DNA of 64,000 nt from Xanthomonas sp. AM6 (GCF_025665335.1 NZ_CP106869.1:4242501-4306500), one strand, 5' to 3'; positions 25,487 through 34,531 are shown, counted from the first letter of the stretch. The notes: a model not told the origin generated them from the sequence alone. Translations and numbers: made by a program.

Positions 25487-26362
25487 TCACACGATCTTGG
25501 TGCGCCGCCACCACTGCGTGACTTTTTCCTCGCGCACCAGCGTGAACAGCCCGGCGCCCAGGATCAGCGCGATGCCCACCAGCATCGGCCAGTCCAGGTG
25601 ATCGTGGAACAGCCAGTAGCCGAAGCCGATCGCCCACAGCATCTGGCTGTACTGGGTCGGCGCCACCGCGCTGACCGGCGCCGCGCGCGAGGCGTACATC
25701 AGGAAAATCGCGGCCATGCCGGCGGGCAGCCCGTAGCCGGCCAGCAGCAGCCATTGCTGCGGGGTCGGCCACACGAAGGTCGGCAGCATCAGCAGCGCGC
25801 CCATCAGCAACGGGCCGAGCACGCCGGCGCCGTACAGGGTCAGGCGCTTCTCGCCCGGCCCGGCCATGCGCAGGCTGATCACCGACACCGCTCCGACCAG
25901 GCCGCAGACGATGGCCGCGACGTGGCCCTCGCCCAGATGCCGGAAGCCCGGCCGCAACACGATCAGCACGCCGACGAAGCCGACGATCACCGCCAGCCAG
26001 CGCCGCCAGCGCACCTCCTCCTTGAGCAGCAGCACCGACAGCACGGTGACGAAGATCGGCATCAGGAAGATCAGCGCGAACGCCTCGGCCATCGGCAACA
26101 GGGTGAACGCGGTGACCGCGGACAGGTTGCCGACCGCGCCGGTGAACGCGCGCAGCAGCCAGATGCTGGGCCGCTGCGCCACCACCACCTCGCGCCAGCG
26201 GTCGCCGGGTTTCTTCAGGAACGGCAAGGCCGTGAGCATCAGCAGCGCGCCGAAGAACACCACCTCGTAGGCCGGCAACGCCCCTTCCAGGCCCTTCACG
26301 AACGCATCGCTGATCGAGTAGGCGGCGTAGCAGGCGAAACCGAGCAGCACACCTTTGAGCAT
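25487..26362 (-). CDS. EamA/DMT-superfamily transporter
   Basis: 291 aa from ATG 26362, with GGAT about 7 bases upstream. Ten hydrophobic helices fall in two EamA repeats of five: the first ends at LLLKEEVRWRRWLAVIVGFVGVLIVLRPG, and the second ends at LDWPMLVGIALILGAGLFTLVREEK. Motifs such as SVLLLKEE and GVLIVLRPGF are typical of the drug/metabolite transporter superfamily. It would export or import small metabolites; the substrate is unknown. The next gene upstream (methyltransferase) is divergent. Confidence 0.88.
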   Translation of the reverse strand: MLKGVLLGFACYAAYSISDAFVKGLEGALPAYEVVFFGALLMLTALPFLKKPGDRWREVVVAQRPSIWLLRAFTGAVGNLSAVTAFTLLPMAEAFALIFLMPIFVTVLSVLLLKEEVRWRRWLAVIVGFVGVLIVLRPGFRHLGEGHVAAIVCGLVGAVSVISLRMAGPGEKRLTLYGAGVLGPLLMGALLMLPTFVWPTPQQWLLLAGYGLPAGMAAIFLMYASRAAPVSAVAPTQYSQMLWAIGFGYWLFHDHLDWPMLVGIALILGAGLFTLVREEKVTQWWRRTKIV

Positions 26363-26564
26363 CGCGGATCCTGGCAGTTGGCGTGGCGTGGGCGCCGGCC
26401 ATCGAGGGGGGAGCGCCGCATTATGCGTTGCCACCGCCGCTGCGACCATGAAGGCGCGACGCGGCGCGTCGGCGCACGACTTCGCCGCGAGGCTCGGTTA
26501 CGATGCCTTCCCGCTCCGACGACCTTGGCTTGCGCCGTGCGCGCTGGCGCATCCCCCTACCGAC

Positions 26565-27401
26565 GTGAACCCGTATTCCGGCCCCCTGCTGACCCGCCCG
26601 CTCGCCGCCGCGCTGCTCGCCGCGCGCGATGGCGGCCACGCCACCTGGACCGGATCGCTGGACCTGCAACGCAGCGAAGGCCAGGCGCTGCTCGCCGCGG
26701 ACGGCTGGCAGTGGCGCGGGCAGCCCTATCCGTATCCGCCGAAACTCAAGGACCGCACGATCTACTACTGGGACGGCGAGGACTTCGCGCCGGTGTCGCG
26801 GTTCGGCGGCGCGCTGATCAAGCTGGTGCCGACCGAATGGGGCGCGCCGACCTTCGAGATCGACGGCATCAAGATGCTGCCCAGCGCGCAGCTGTCGCCG
26901 TTCGAGGATGCGCGGCGCAAGGTCGCGCTGATCGAACCGCGCGGCAAGCGGGTGCTCGACACCTGCGGCGGGCTGGGCTATTTCGCCGCCTGCGCGCTGG
27001 AGGCCGGCGTGGCGCAGCTGCATTCCTTCGAGAAGAACGCCGACGTGCTGTGGCTGCGCACGCTCAATCCGTGGTCGCCGGACCCGGCGGCCAGCGATGG
27101 CCGCCTGCAGCTCGCGCATGCCGACGTGGCCGAGGCCATCGCCGCGATCGCCAGCGACTCGATGGATGCGCTGCTGCACGATCCGCCGCGCTTCGGCATC
27201 GCCGGCGAACTGTATTCGCAGGTGTTCTACGACCAGCTGGCACGGGTGCTGCGCCGCGGCGGACGGCTGTTCCACTACACCGGCAGCCCGAACAAGCTGA
27301 CCAGCGGCCGCGACGTGCCGCGCGAGGTGGCCAAGCGCCTGGAAAAAGCCGGCTTCCGCGCAGAGCTGGCGCTGGACGGCGTGCTGGCGACGCGCCGCTA
27401 G
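26565..27401 (+). CDS. Class I SAM-dependent methyltransferase-like protein
   Basis: 278 aa if started at GTG 26565 (VNPYSGPLL); ATG codons further upstream give a non-homologous looking extension. A substrate-recognition N-terminal region (YYWDGEDFAPVSRFGGALIKLVPTEWG) precedes a Rossmann motif I with a degenerate glycine loop (VLDTCGGLGYFA), the acidic FEKN at the end of strand 2, and LLHDPPRFG, an NPPY-like motif IV. The LLHDPPRF block suggests a relative of spermidine-synthase-like or rRNA/tRNA methyltransferases. The substrate cannot be assigned. Confidence 0.75.
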   Translation: MNPYSGPLLTRPLAAALLAARDGGHATWTGSLDLQRSEGQALLAADGWQWRGQPYPYPPKLKDRTIYYWDGEDFAPVSRFGGALIKLVPTEWGAPTFEIDGIKMLPSAQLSPFEDARRKVALIEPRGKRVLDTCGGLGYFAACALEAGVAQLHSFEKNADVLWLRTLNPWSPDPAASDGRLQLAHADVAEAIAAIASDSMDALLHDPPRFGIAGELYSQVFYDQLARVLRRGGRLFHYTGSPNKLTSGRDVPREVAKRLEKAGFRAELALDGVLATRR

Positions 27402-27425
27402 CCGCCGCCCGACGCGCACCGCCCC

Positions 27426-27448
27426 GTAGGAGCGGCTTCAGCCGCGAC
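27426..27448 (+). repeat. Single GTAG-headed REP element
   Basis: GTAGGAGCGGCTTCAGCCGC plus GAC: a GCGGCT-TC-AGCCGC hairpin headed by GTAG, as in RAYT-type REP elements. Single copy, at the 3' end of the methyltransferase gene. Confidence 0.8.
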
Positions 27449-27523
27449 AGGCACCGCCAGCAAGCCCAGCGTGGCCAAGGCCGCCGGCACAACGCGTGAA
27501 CCAGGCGCGCCCGCGCGCCGCAC

Positions 27524-28417
27524 TCACACCGAAGCAGCGATATGCTCGCGCAGCCAACGATGCGCCGGGTCGCGGTGCACGCGCTCGTGCCACAGCATGG
27601 CCATCTCGTAGCCCGCCACCGCCAGCGGCGGCTCGCACACCTGTAGGCCGGGATGCGCGCGCAGCAGCCGCGACGGCAGCATCGCCACCAGGTCGGTGCG
27701 CAGCAGCACGTCGATGACGAACAGGAAATGCGGCACCGACAGCACCACCCGGCGCTGCAGGCCGCGCTCGCCCAGCGCTTCGTCGGTGACGCCGCTGAAC
27801 CCACCGCCGTCCGGCGACACGATCACGTGTTCGAGCTTGCAGAACTGCGCCAGTGTCGGCCGCCGCTTCAGCCGCGGATGCCCGGCGCGGCCGGCCAGCA
27901 CGTAGCGTTCGGCGAACAGGGTGCGCTGGCGCAGGGTCGGCGGCGCGCCGGCGCGGGTGTGCAGGGCCAGGTCGATCTCGCCCTGCTCGGCCTGGCGCGC
28001 GATCTGCGGCGGCGACATCTCCAGCACCGCCAGGCGGGTGCCTGGCGCCGTGCTGCGCAATGTCGCCAGCGCCGGCAGCAGGATGGTCGATTCGCCGTAG
28101 TCGGTCGCCGCCACGCGCCAACGGTTGCCGGCCTGCGCGGGATCGAACGGCGCGGCCGGCGCGACCGCGCGCTGCAGCGCTTCCAGCGCCTGCCGCAGCG
28201 GCGCGCGCAAGGCGTCGGCGCGCGCGGTCGGGCGCATGCCGCGCGGGCCGGGCAGCAGCAGCGGATCGTCCAGCGCCTCGCGCAATTTCGCCAGGTGCAC
28301 GCTGACCGAGGGCTGCGACAGATGCAGGCGCTCGGCCGCGCGGGTCACGTTGTGCTCGGCGAGCAGCGCGTCCAGGGTCAGCAGCAGGTTCAGGTCCAGG
28401 CGTCCGAAATTAAGCAT
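27524..28417 (-). CDS. LysR-family transcriptional regulator
   Basis: 297 aa from ATG 28417. The N-terminal winged HTH is classic: RLDLNLLLTLDALLAEHNVTRAAERLHLSQPSVSVHLAKLREAL. The C-terminal substrate-binding domain contains WRVAATDYGESTILLPAL and the EQGEIDLALHTRAG segment. The NodD/SyrM-like subgroup begins with this DLNLL pattern. It is divergent from a quinone reductase gene with only 84 bases between start codons, the usual arrangement of a LysR regulator and its target. Confidence 0.92.
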   Translation of the reverse strand: MLNFGRLDLNLLLTLDALLAEHNVTRAAERLHLSQPSVSVHLAKLREALDDPLLLPGPRGMRPTARADALRAPLRQALEALQRAVAPAAPFDPAQAGNRWRVAATDYGESTILLPALATLRSTAPGTRLAVLEMSPPQIARQAEQGEIDLALHTRAGAPPTLRQRTLFAERYVLAGRAGHPRLKRRPTLAQFCKLEHVIVSPDGGGFSGVTDEALGERGLQRRVVLSVPHFLFVIDVLLRTDLVAMLPSRLLRAHPGLQVCEPPLAVAGYEMAMLWHERVHRDPAHRWLREHIAASV

Positions 28418-28421
28418 GGTA

Positions 28422-28432
28422 ATTCCTGGAAT
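28422..28432. promoter_or_regulatory. Candidate operator ATTCCTGGAAT in the LysR/reductase divergent region
   Basis: ATTCC-T-GGAAT is a perfect inverted repeat just outside the lysR start codon, in the 84-base divergent promoter region. LysR sites are dyads near the regulator's own start, so this is a plausible site for the regulator at 27524-28417. A TATATC hexamer follows about 20 bases later toward the reductase gene. Inference only. Confidence 0.4.
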
Positions 28433-28501
28433 GTCCGCAATTCATTTCAACTATATCTTGCCGTGGCCTACCTTGCCCGCATCCCGTCACCGAGGTCGCC
28501 C

Positions 28502-29305
28502 ATGAACGTGTTGCTGGTCTACGCCCACCCCGAACCGAAATCGCTCAACGGCGCGCTCAGGGACTTCGCCGTGCAACGCCTGCAGGCCGCCGGCCACCAC
28601 GTGCAGGTCTCGGACCTGTACGCCGTGCAGTGGAAGCCGACGCTGGACGCGCACGACAGCCTGGACGGCGCAGCCGGCGACCGCTTCGAACCGTCGCTCG
28701 ATTCCAGGCGCGCGTTCGCCAGCGGCCGCCAGCGCGAGGACATCGCCGCCGAGCAGGACAAGCTGCGCTGGGCGGACGCGGTGCTGCTGCAGTTTCCGCT
28801 GTGGTGGTTCTCGCTGCCGGCGATCCTGAAAGGCTGGGTGGACCGCGTCTATGCATATGGCTTCGCCTACGGCGTCGGCGAACATTCCGATGCGCGCTGG
28901 GGCGACCGCTACGGCGAGGGCACGCTGGCCGGCAAGCGCGCGATGCTGATCGTCACCACCGGCGGCTGGGAATCGCATTACGCGCCGCGCGGCATCAACG
29001 GCCCGATCGACGACGTGCTGTTCCCGATCCAGCACGGCATCCTGCACTACCCCGGCTTCGACGTGCTGCCGCCGTTCGTGGTCTACCGCACCAGCCGCAT
29101 GGACGCGGACCGGTTCGCGCAGACCCGCGACGCACTGGGCGAACGCCTGGACGCGCTGTGGAACACCGCGCCGATCGCGTTCCGCAAGCAGAACGGCGGC
29201 GACTACGCGATCCCGGCGCTGACGCTGCGGCCGGAGGTCGCCCCGGGCCTGACCGGATTCGCTGCGCACGTGCGGGCGCCCGGCGAGGACGCAACGCCGC
29301 AATAG
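28502..29305 (+). CDS. Flavodoxin-fold NAD(P)H:quinone oxidoreductase
   Basis: 267 aa from ATG 28502. The flavodoxin_2 family pattern is clear: N-terminal MNVLLVYAHPEPKSLNGAL (FMN phosphate loop), WADAVLLQFPLWWFSLPAILKGWVDRV (isoalloxazine-binding loop) and the GKRAMLIVTTGGWESHYAPRG segment. It resembles KefF/MdaB/NQO1-like reductases that use NAD(P)H to make two-electron reductions of quinones or electrophiles. Its divergent LysR neighbour suggests induction by such compounds. The C-terminal 60 residues are longer than in MdaB. Confidence 0.88.
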   Translation: MNVLLVYAHPEPKSLNGALRDFAVQRLQAAGHHVQVSDLYAVQWKPTLDAHDSLDGAAGDRFEPSLDSRRAFASGRQREDIAAEQDKLRWADAVLLQFPLWWFSLPAILKGWVDRVYAYGFAYGVGEHSDARWGDRYGEGTLAGKRAMLIVTTGGWESHYAPRGINGPIDDVLFPIQHGILHYPGFDVLPPFVVYRTSRMDADRFAQTRDALGERLDALWNTAPIAFRKQNGGDYAIPALTLRPEVAPGLTGFAAHVRAPGEDATPQ

Positions 29306-29387
29306 GCCTGGCCCGCATGGCGCATGGGATCGCGAAGCGCCTGTAGGATGGCGCGTGCGACAACGGTGTCGCGCCCGTCATCGGATC

Positions 29388-30488
29388 ATGCAGCACGTGA
29401 CCCTCGCATCGCTCGCCCGCCTGTTGGTCCTGTGCGCCGCCGCGCTGCTGGGCGCATGCGCCACGCAGGCGCCGCGCGCGCCCGAACGCACGCCGGCCGA
29501 GGTCAAGGCCGACATCGCGCGGCGCATCCCGGCGGCGATTCCCGACCGCAGTGGCTGGGCCAACGACGTCTACGTCGCGCTGTCCTCGCAGGAACTGGCC
29601 ACCAGCGCCGACAACATCTGCGCGGTGCTGGCGGTGATCGAGCAGGAGTCTACCTACCAGGCCAACCCGCCGGTGCCCGGGCTGGGCAAGCTGTCGCGCG
29701 CTGAACTCGGCCGCCGCGCGGCGGCGCTGCACGTGCCTGCGTTCATGCTCGATGCGGCGCTGGCGCTGCGCTCGCCGAACGGCCGCAGCTATGGCGAGCG
29801 CATCGCCGCGGCGCGCACCGAGCAGGAACTCAGCGGCATCTTCGAGGACGTCGCCGGCAGCGTGCCGCTGGGCCAGCGCCTGTTCGGCGATCTGAACCCG
29901 GTGCGCACCGGCGGCCCGATGCAGGTGAGCATCGCCTTTGCCGAAGCGCATACCGAGGGGTATCCGTATCCGCTGCAGACGGTGCGCCACGAAGTGTTCA
30001 GCCGTCGCGGCGGGGTCTGGTTCGGCACGCGGCACCTGCTCGGCTACCCGAGCGATTACGACGCCCTGCTGTACCGCTTCGCCGACTTCAACGCAGGCTG
30101 GTACGCCAGCCGCAACGCGGCATTCCAGGCCGCGCTGGCGAAGGCCAGCGGCACTACCCTGGCCCTGGACGGCGACCTGCTGATCCCCGGCGCCGGCATC
30201 GACCAGCCCGGCGCCACCGAGCGCGCCGCACGCAGCCTGGGCGCGCGCATAGCGCTGCGCGACGAGGCGATCCGCCGCGACCTGCAGCGCGGCAACGCCG
30301 CCGACTTCGGCGACACCGCGCTCTACCGCAAGGTCTTCGCGCTGGCCGAGCGCAGCGCCGGCAAGCCGCTGCCGCGCGCGGTCCTGCCCGGGATCACCCT
30401 GGAAAGCCCGAAGATCACCCGCACCCTCACCACCGCCTGGTTCGCGCAACGCGTCGCCGAACGCTGGCGCCGCTGCATGGGCAGGTGA
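29388..30488 (+). CDS. DUF1615 family lipoprotein
   Basis: 366 aa from ATG 29388. The signal peptide ends in LLGACATQ, a lipobox. The remainder matches the DUF1615 family as I know it: a GWANDVYVALSSQEL opening, VLAVIEQESTYQANPPVPGL (which resembles an SLT-type glutamate motif), and the HTEGYPYP...RHEVFSRRGGVWFG block. The family is widespread in proteobacteria and uncharacterised; the IEQEST motif makes a peptidoglycan-related role worth considering. Located in the outer membrane or periplasm. Confidence 0.8.
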   Translation: MQHVTLASLARLLVLCAAALLGACATQAPRAPERTPAEVKADIARRIPAAIPDRSGWANDVYVALSSQELATSADNICAVLAVIEQESTYQANPPVPGLGKLSRAELGRRAAALHVPAFMLDAALALRSPNGRSYGERIAAARTEQELSGIFEDVAGSVPLGQRLFGDLNPVRTGGPMQVSIAFAEAHTEGYPYPLQTVRHEVFSRRGGVWFGTRHLLGYPSDYDALLYRFADFNAGWYASRNAAFQAALAKASGTTLALDGDLLIPGAGIDQPGATERAARSLGARIALRDEAIRRDLQRGNAADFGDTALYRKVFALAERSAGKPLPRAVLPGITLESPKITRTLTTAWFAQRVAERWRRCMGR

Positions 30489-30506
30489 CGCCGGCGGGCC
30501 GGTGCG

Positions 30507-30839
30507 CTACTTCGGCTTGTCCAGCACCAGGAATACCCACGCGATGGCGACGGCCAGCAGCAGCAACAGGACGGTGAAGAAGCCGTCCCATGCCATCCAG
30601 AACCAGTAACGCCCGGGATCGGCGTCCAGCAGATACACCTGCGGCGAACCGAAGCGCGCGCCGCTCGTGTACACACCGCTCAGCAACGCCTTCACCCACA
30701 CGTACAGCTTCAGCAGCGCGCTTGCCGCCATCGTGGCGACCACCAGCAGCGACACCGGCCAACGCAACCAAGCGGCCAGCCGGTGGCCCGCTCCGCGCGG
30801 AGGTTCGCGCTCATGCTGCGCTCGTCGGTGCTTGGCCAT
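30507..30839 (-). CDS. Small two-helix membrane protein
   Basis: 110 aa from ATG 30839 (GGAG 4 bases upstream); ATG 30848 would add three residues. A basic N-terminus (AKHRRAQHEREPPRG) is followed by two hydrophobic segments (LRWPVSLLVVATMAASALLKLYVW and WMAWDGFFTVLLLLLAVAIAWVFLVL), with a loop containing SPQVYLLDADPGRYWF. No family is recognised. It is convergent with the DUF1615 gene, with 18 bases between the stops. Confidence 0.65.
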   Translation of the reverse strand: MAKHRRAQHEREPPRGAGHRLAAWLRWPVSLLVVATMAASALLKLYVWVKALLSGVYTSGARFGSPQVYLLDADPGRYWFWMAWDGFFTVLLLLLAVAIAWVFLVLDKPK

Positions 30840-31080
30840 CGTCTCCATCGCCTGCGGTCGTCGCCGGCATTTTAAGGCCGCAGGGCATGCGAGCGCGGCA
30901 ACTGCGTCGGCGCAGCGATGCCGCTATACTCGCCGCGCACCGGCCGGACCGCCGCCACTGCACCCGTCAAGGAAGATCGCGCCGGCCTCGCCCCGGCATG
31001 CCGCATGCGTCGATTCCCTTGTCCTTTCGCTACCGTGCCGGTCGCCGGCGGGTGGCTCGTTTCGTTACAAGGAAATCCTC

Positions 31081-31614
31081 TTGAAGAATCTCATCATCCT
31101 CGTCCTGCTGGCACTGTGCGCGACCGTGCTGTCCGCCTGCGATCCCACGACCGGCAACAAGTCCATGTCCCCGGACGACTACCTGACCCACAACGTCTCG
31201 GTCTGGAACGGCATCGGCACGGCGATCGCGCCGTGGATCGGCGGCGAGCGCGGCGAGCAGCTGCTGACCGATGCCAGCAACCTGAAGTCGATGCAGCCGC
31301 ACCGCAACGCGCTGAACAATCCGCGCAAGCAGATCGCCGGGTACGGCAAGGGCTACGAAGGCTTCGGCATTCCCGAAGACGCGCAGGACGTGGACGCCAG
31401 GCTGAAGGCGTACCAGAAGAGCACCGACGCGATGCTGGCGACGATGCAGGAAATCACCGCACTGCCCGACGGCTACACCGAAGCGCAGGTGCAGCCGCTG
31501 CTGGAACGGCTGAACACCGAATCGGATGCCTACGACAAGGACGCCGCGGCGCTGGACGCCGCGCAGAACGCCTACGCCAAGAAACACCGCATCAAGCTGG
31601 TGAGCCACGGCTGA
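31081..31614 (+). CDS. Small lipoprotein with a TTG start codon
   Basis: 177 aa. The start is taken as TTG 31081 because AAGGA lies 9-13 bases upstream and the codon exactly opens a lipoprotein signal (KNLIILVLLALCATVLSAC); the frame is open far upstream but has no signal there. The mature part is hydrophilic and helical, with NVSVWNGIGTAIAPWIGGERGEQLL and a coiled-coil-like C-terminus (LLERLNTESDAYDKDAAALDAAQNAYAKKH). It resembles YiiG-type DUF3829 lipoproteins only loosely. A strong intrinsic terminator follows. Confidence 0.7.
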   Translation: MKNLIILVLLALCATVLSACDPTTGNKSMSPDDYLTHNVSVWNGIGTAIAPWIGGERGEQLLTDASNLKSMQPHRNALNNPRKQIAGYGKGYEGFGIPEDAQDVDARLKAYQKSTDAMLATMQEITALPDGYTEAQVQPLLERLNTESDAYDKDAAALDAAQNAYAKKHRIKLVSHG

Positions 31615-31637
31615 GCGGCAGCGGCCCTGCGTCAGAG

Positions 31638-31663
31638 AAGCGGCCTCCGGGCCGCTTTTTTTT
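31638..31663 (+). terminator. Intrinsic terminator after the TTG-start lipoprotein gene
   Basis: Stem AAGCGGCC (31638-31645), loop TCCG, stem GGCCGCTT (31650-31657), running into an eight-T tract. This is the clearest Rho-independent terminator on the plus strand in the window. Confidence 0.9.
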
Positions 31664-31725
31664 GCCTTGCGCCGTGTAAGCAGCCGGTCAAAGAAGGATG
31701 AGCACCTGCCCCCGGCTTGCTGCGG

Positions 31726-32061
31726 CTAGCGCCCCGCCCGCTGCTGCGGCAAGCCGAGCAGGCCGATGCGGCGGAACCACATTTCCAGCGGCACCGTGAC
31801 CAGCGGCGGCAGCGCCGCCAGCAGGCTCAACAGCCACGCCCACCACGGCCAGCGCAGGCGGACCGCGGCGATCACGCTGGCGACCAGATAGACCAGGAAC
31901 GCCACCCCGTGCAGGCGGCCGAACAGCCACACGCCCAGCTCGGTGGTCTGGGTGCCGTACTTGAGCAGCATGCCCAGCAGCAGCCCGGCCCAGGTCAGGC
32001 CTTCGAAGAAGGCGGCGAAGGCGAACAGGCGGCCGGCAGGCGGGATCGGATGGGAAGGCAC
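31726..32061 (-). CDS. DUF3817 family integral membrane protein
   Basis: 111 aa from GTG 32061, chosen because GGAG lies 6 bases upstream. Three hydrophobic helices: LFAFAAFFEGLTWAGLLLGMLLKY, GRLHGVAFLVYLVASVIAAVRL and WWAWLLSLLAALPPLVTVPLEMWF. The FFEGLTWAGLLLGM...GRLHGVAFLVY pattern is that of the DUF3817 (YdzA-like) family, whose function is unknown. A TTG at 32067 is an alternative start. Confidence 0.78.
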   Translation of the reverse strand: MPSHPIPPAGRLFAFAAFFEGLTWAGLLLGMLLKYGTQTTELGVWLFGRLHGVAFLVYLVASVIAAVRLRWPWWAWLLSLLAALPPLVTVPLEMWFRRIGLLGLPQQRAGR

Positions 32062-32185
32062 GCGCAACTCCAGTGGGAAGGAAGACGCCGCGACGCGATG
32101 GCGGCGGCGACGCCCGCTGGCGATGCCATTCTACAGAGTCGGTGCTGACGCCGGCACCGAGTGGCCGTGGCGCGCCGTCACGCCC

Positions 32186-32320
32186 TCATTCGTCGTCGAG
32201 CAACCTGTCCAGCATGCGCTGCGGTTGCTCCAGGAACGCGCGCGTCAGCCGGTAGTGCTCGGTGTCGCGATACTCCACGCGCTGCAAGCCGCCGTGCGCA
32301 AGGCGCCTATGCGTACGCTC
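32186..32320 (-). pseudogene. Possible remnant of a gene 3' end
   Basis: A minus-strand frame ending at TGA 32186-32188 reads ...HGGLQRVEYRDTEHYRLTRAFLEQPQRMLDRLLDDE, which looks like the natural C-terminus of a real protein rather than antisense noise. It loses protein-like character upstream of about 32320, and I see no start codon with a ribosome-binding site. It resembles the end of an alpha/beta-hydrolase or peptidase, but this is weak. It occupies the gap between the DUF3817 and GH42 genes. Confidence 0.3.
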
Positions 32321-32443
32321 GCGACGGCGAGCGACGCTGGATCGCCAGCGAAGCAGCGACCGCTCCGCTCAAGCGCGATCCCAGCCCGCCGCTGCGTCAA
32401 ACCCTGTGTGTAGACGCGGGTACGCCGCGCACCGCAACCGCCC

Positions 32444-34531
32444 TTAGCGGCGGTCCTCCAGCACCGCCACCCCTTCGGGCGCAAGCTGCACCACGTCGCT
32501 GGCGGCGCCCGCGCCGAGCAGCGAACGCATCGGCGCCGGCAGCCGCACCTGCTGCGGATCGGCGCCATGGTTGATCAGCACCACGACGCGGCGGCGGCCA
32601 TCGCCGCGCACGCCCACCTCCACCTCCGCGGGCACGTCCGCCAGCGGCGCGCGCACCTGCGCCTCGCGCAGCCAATCGCTGGTGAGGCGATCGAGCGTGG
32701 CATCGTCGAGCCAGGCGCCGACGTAGCTGATGCGGCCCTTGCCGACGCGCCGGGTCAGCAGCGCCGGCTCGCCGTCCAGCCAGCCGTTGGCCTGGCCATA
32801 GCGCAGCGGCACCTCGGTTTGCGGCGAGCGCGCCTGCAGTTGTTCGGCCCAGATCCTGGCGCTGCCGGTCCCGGTGGTTCCGGCGACCGGGATCGGCTTG
32901 TCCAGCGCATAGAACTGCTCCACGCGCCCGCCCAGCAGCTCGCCGAGCGGGCCGGGCTGGCGCTGCGGCTGCAGGCCGTTGTCGGCGTTCTTCATCGCGC
33001 TGCGCGGGCCGAGCACCAGGTGCCCGCCGCGTTCGACGTAGGCCTTCAGGCGCCGCGCCTGCGCGTCGCTGAGCACGTTGAGCGAAGGCGCGACCACCAG
33101 CTTGTAGCCGTCCAGCGGTGCCATCGCCGAAACCACGTCGACCACCTGCGCCTGCTGCCGCAGCGGCCGGTAGAACGACTTCATCTGCACCACCGCGTCG
33201 AAGTCGGCCGAGTGCTTCTGGAACCCGAGCGCCCAGCGGCTGTCGAAATCGTTGATCAGCGCGACGTCGGCATGCGGCGTGGTGCCGGCCAGCGCCGCGC
33301 CGGCCTTGGCGAACTCCGCGCCGACCTGCTGGATCTCCGCGTACACCGGCACCGGCTCGCCGTCGGCCCCGACCAGGGTGCCGTGGTATTCCTCCTGCCC
33401 GTTCGGCGCCGCGCGCCACTGCCAGTACGCCACCGCGTCGGCGCCATGCGCGACCGCCTGCCACGCCATCGCCCGCACCTGGCCCTTGCGCAGCGCCATG
33501 TTGGTCGCGCGCCAGTTGACGAAGCCCGGCTGGGTCTCCATCACCCAGTAGTTGCGCTGCTTGTAGCCGCGGGTGAGGTCGTGGCGCGCCGCGTTGTCCA
33601 CCCAGTCGTAGCGCTCGCCGGCGACGTAGTCGTCCCACGCGGCGATGTCGAGCACCTCGTGCACCTTGTAGGCGTCGAAGCCGGCGAACCAGCCCATCGT
33701 GTTGGTGGTGATGAACTGGCGCGGATCGGCGTGCGGCCGGATCGCGGCGATCTGGTTGCGCGAGTAATCGGTCCAGGTGTCGCTGACGAAGCGCTTCCAG
33801 TCCAGCAGCAGGGCCGGATTCTGCCCGTCCTCGTGCACCGGGATCTGCGCGAAATCGTTGTAGGTCTGGCTCCAGTACGCGGTCGCCCAACGCTGGTTCA
33901 ATTCCTCGATGCTGCCGTACTTGCGCTGCAGCCAGGCATGGAACTGCGCCTTGGCTTCCGGATCGAACGAGGCCTGCGCGTATTCGTTGTCCAACTGCCA
34001 GCCGACCACGTGCGGGTTGCGGCCGTAGCGCTGCGCCATCTGTTCGGCGATGGCGTGGGCGAAGCGGCGGTAGCGCGCGCTGGCGAAGGAGAACTGCTGG
34101 CGGTTGCCGTGCTCGTCGCGCATGCCCTCCTGGCTGATGCGCAGCGTGTCCGGATACGCCTGGGTCAGCCACGCCGGCGGCGCCGCGGTCGGCGTGCCGA
34201 GCACCACGACCATGCGGTGACGCGCGGCCGCGGCGATGGCGCGGTCCATCCAGCCGAAATCGTACTGGCCTTCGCGCGGCTCCATGCGGCTCCACGCGAA
34301 CTCGCCGATCCGCACCACGCGCACGTGCGCCGCCTCCATCAACGCCAGGTCGCGTTCCCACTGCGCTTCCGGCCACTGCTCCGGATACCAGGCCACGCCC
34401 AGCAGCAACGGCGCGGCATCGGCGTAGCGCGTGGCCTGCGCACGGGCGTCGGGCAGCGCCGCCGCCAGTGCGAACAGCGTGCCGAACAACAGTGCCGCCG
34501 CGCGCTGCGGGAACCAGGAAGGTGATGGCAT
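32444..34531 (-). CDS. Exported GH42 beta-galactosidase
   Basis: 695 aa from ATG 34531, beginning with a signal peptide (MPSPSWFPQRAAALLFGTLFALAAALPDARA). The catalytic TIM barrel has GVAWYPEQWPEAQWERDLALM, the acid/base Glu183 in GWQLDNEYAQ, and the nucleophile Glu332 in VMETQPG. A trimerisation/Rossmann-like domain (VVAPSLNVLSDAQARRLKAYVERGGHLVLGPRSA) and a C-terminal beta domain follow, as in full-length GH42 enzymes. It hydrolyses terminal beta-galactosides (or alpha-L-arabinopyranosides), presumably from plant cell-wall side chains in the periplasm. It is divergent from the GH30 xylanase. Confidence 0.9.
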   Translation of the reverse strand: MPSPSWFPQRAAALLFGTLFALAAALPDARAQATRYADAAPLLLGVAWYPEQWPEAQWERDLALMEAAHVRVVRIGEFAWSRMEPREGQYDFGWMDRAIAAAARHRMVVVLGTPTAAPPAWLTQAYPDTLRISQEGMRDEHGNRQQFSFASARYRRFAHAIAEQMAQRYGRNPHVVGWQLDNEYAQASFDPEAKAQFHAWLQRKYGSIEELNQRWATAYWSQTYNDFAQIPVHEDGQNPALLLDWKRFVSDTWTDYSRNQIAAIRPHADPRQFITTNTMGWFAGFDAYKVHEVLDIAAWDDYVAGERYDWVDNAARHDLTRGYKQRNYWVMETQPGFVNWRATNMALRKGQVRAMAWQAVAHGADAVAYWQWRAAPNGQEEYHGTLVGADGEPVPVYAEIQQVGAEFAKAGAALAGTTPHADVALINDFDSRWALGFQKHSADFDAVVQMKSFYRPLRQQAQVVDVVSAMAPLDGYKLVVAPSLNVLSDAQARRLKAYVERGGHLVLGPRSAMKNADNGLQPQRQPGPLGELLGGRVEQFYALDKPIPVAGTTGTGSARIWAEQLQARSPQTEVPLRYGQANGWLDGEPALLTRRVGKGRISYVGAWLDDATLDRLTSDWLREAQVRAPLADVPAEVEVGVRGDGRRRVVVLINHGADPQQVRLPAPMRSLLGAGAASDVVQLAPEGVAVLEDRR

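Noticed and set aside
19167-27499. Two plus-strand frames of more than 1000 codons opposite the NHL, AraC, CorA and CycA genes
   Set aside because: They read His/Arg/Gln/Ala-rich antisense sequence; the minus strand carries well-recognised families.
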